DNA of 6,218 nucleotides, taken from the NCBI GenBank assembly GCA_902783615.1, contig CACZRQ010000286.1:1-6218 (forward strand). The letters are read 5' to 3'. The stretch's first letter is position 1. Each line of letters starts with the position of its first letter. This stretch comes from an uncultured Bacteroidales bacterium (GTDB lineage: Bacteria; Bacteroidota; Bacteroidia; Bacteroidales; Bacteroidaceae). The translations under genes were made by a program, and so were the position numbers. The notes beneath the pieces are model-generated. The model did not search any database, had not been told where the DNA came from, and saw nothing but the letters and a program-made list of their open reading frames with translations. Shown here one piece after another: positions 5,345 to 6,218 of this stretch.

Positions 5345-6139
5345 ATGCTGGATTTTCAGACTGGCGAAATATTGCAGTTCGACAAGCCATACGGATGGAC
5401 TTCCTTTCGCGTGGTGAATCATGTGAGGCATTTCATCTGCGAGCGATTGGGTGTCAAGAAGCTCAAGGTGGGGCATGCTGGCACGCTCGATCCTTTGGCA
5501 ACGGGTGTGATGACCATTTGTACAGGAAGGGCCACCAAGTTGATAGAACAGCTGCAATACCATACCAAGGAATATGAGGCAACCTTGTGTTTAGGTGCCA
5601 CCACGCCTTCGTTCGACCAAGAGCACCCGTTAGATGCCATCTATCCCACAACCCACATCACTCGTGAGTTGGTGGAAGAGGCTTTACAACGATTCAAGGG
5701 CGAGATTTGGCAAGTGCCACCCACCTATTCAGCCTGTAATGTGGATGGCAAACGTGCCTACCTTTATGCTCGAAAGGGTCAGGAGGTGGAGCTGAAACCC
5801 AAATTGCTGGTGATAGATGAAATCGAGTTGTTGGATTTCGAACCACTTGCCAATTATCAACCCTCGCCTCACAGAAGGAAGGAAGCGAATGAAGAGGAGG
5901 TCCGGATGATGGCAGAAGGAGAATTCTACAAGCTGAAAATCAGGGTGGTTTGCAGCAAAGGTACCTATATCAGGGCATTGGCAAGAGACATCGGCGAGGC
6001 CTTGCATTGTGGAGCCCACCTCACGGCTTTACGCCGTACAAGGGTAGGAGATGTTAGGGTGGAGCAGTGCCTCAATCCCGAGCATTTCGAAGCATGGTTG
6101 AAGGAGCAGGATGTGGCTCCGTTTAAAGATAAACAGTAA
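5345..6139 (+). CDS. truB: tRNA pseudouridine-55 synthase TruB
   Basis: TruB converts uridine 55 in the T-loop of most tRNAs to pseudouridine. The 264-residue protein shows the family blocks in order: DKPYGWTSF at 13-21, GHAGTLDPLATGV at 43-55 with catalytic Asp49, the PPTYSACNVDGKRAY block around 126-140, and CSKGTYIRALARDIG at about 203-217, followed by CGAHLTALRRTRVG. It lacks the C-terminal PUA domain of the 314-residue E. coli enzyme, as seen in other Bacteroidetes. Between the strand ending IELLDFE (about 160-166) and the one starting EFYKLKI (193-199) lies a charged, low-hydrophobicity stretch making this region about 25 residues longer than in E. coli. It follows uppP by 4 bases and precedes queA by 18, forming a tRNA modification pair at the end of the operon. 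Confidence 0.97.
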   Translation: MLDFQTGEILQFDKPYGWTSFRVVNHVRHFICERLGVKKLKVGHAGTLDPLATGVMTICTGRATKLIEQLQYHTKEYEATLCLGATTPSFDQEHPLDAIYPTTHITRELVEEALQRFKGEIWQVPPTYSACNVDGKRAYLYARKGQEVELKPKLLVIDEIELLDFEPLANYQPSPHRRKEANEEEVRMMAEGEFYKLKIRVVCSKGTYIRALARDIGEALHCGAHLTALRRTRVGDVRVEQCLNPEHFEAWLKEQDVAPFKDKQ

Positions 6140-6157
6140 AAAAATAAATAAAGAAAA

Positions 6158-6218
6158 ATGAAACTATCGCAGTTTAATTTCCGTCTTCCTGTGGATAAGA
6201 TCGCTCAGTTCCCCACAG
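6158..6218 (+). CDS. queA: S-adenosylmethionine:tRNA ribosyltransferase-isomerase QueA, 5' fragment
   Basis: Only the first 20 codons are present; the gene runs off the window. The visible N-terminus, beginning MKLSQFNFRLP and continuing with an IAQFP element, matches the QueA start pattern MKLSxFxFxLPxxxIAxxP. QueA transfers and isomerises the ribosyl part of SAM onto preQ1 at tRNA position 34, giving epoxyqueuosine, the precursor of queuosine. It begins 18 bases after truB in an A-rich leader (6140-6157) with no Shine-Dalgarno sequence, which is typical for Bacteroidetes. A truB-queA pair also makes sense by function. The call rests on a short stretch and on gene order. Confidence 0.85.
   Translation, partial: MKLSQFNFRLPVDKIAQFPT

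Noticed and set aside
1..6218. Mobile elements, CRISPR arrays, attachment sites, tRNA or rRNA genes, or a defence system.
   Set aside because: All eight genes are housekeeping or envelope genes on one strand with tiny gaps. I saw no spaced direct repeats, transposase motifs or RNA gene signatures.

Overview
The window is a gene-dense stretch of a bacterial chromosome. It is almost certainly from the order Bacteroidales and resembles Prevotella or a close relative. The evidence is a three-domain (610-residue) IspG, a TruB without a PUA domain, a DUF3098 gene next to ftsX, a TAnnTTTG-type promoter element, and A-rich leaders mostly without a Shine-Dalgarno sequence. Lineage is inferred from protein character and gene order; I could not run a search. 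All eight genes lie on the + strand, and no mobile element, CRISPR array, rRNA or tRNA is visible.

Region 1 (1-2392) holds purE (purine synthesis) and ispG (MEP isoprenoid pathway), joined by a one-base TGATG overlap. It closes with a clear intrinsic terminator. The early ispG coding sequence contains a strong hairpin at 562-591.

Region 2 (2393-6218) begins with a 94-base gap holding a Bacteroidetes-type -7 box. Then follow, very tightly packed, a zinc-ribbon class I SAM methyltransferase, ftsX, a 75-residue two-helix DUF3098 membrane protein, uppP, truB and the first 20 codons of queA. Gaps are 4, 51, 3, 4 and 18 bases, so this looks like one operon running off the right edge. The only sizeable internal gap (ftsX to DUF3098) holds a small GC-rich hairpin without a T tract.

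In function, the middle of region 2 is an envelope module. FtsX controls septal cell-wall hydrolysis in known systems, and UppP recycles the undecaprenyl carrier for wall synthesis; the DUF3098 protein between them is uncharacterised. TruB and QueA are tRNA modification enzymes. IspG upstream supplies the isoprenoid precursors from which undecaprenyl carriers are made, although a terminator separates it.

Nothing here is a clearly new system. The best leads are the FtsX without an adjacent FtsE next to the DUF3098 protein, the leading methyltransferase of unknown substrate, the alanine in PurE where the class I motif usually has histidine, the ispG hairpin, and the charged insert in TruB.
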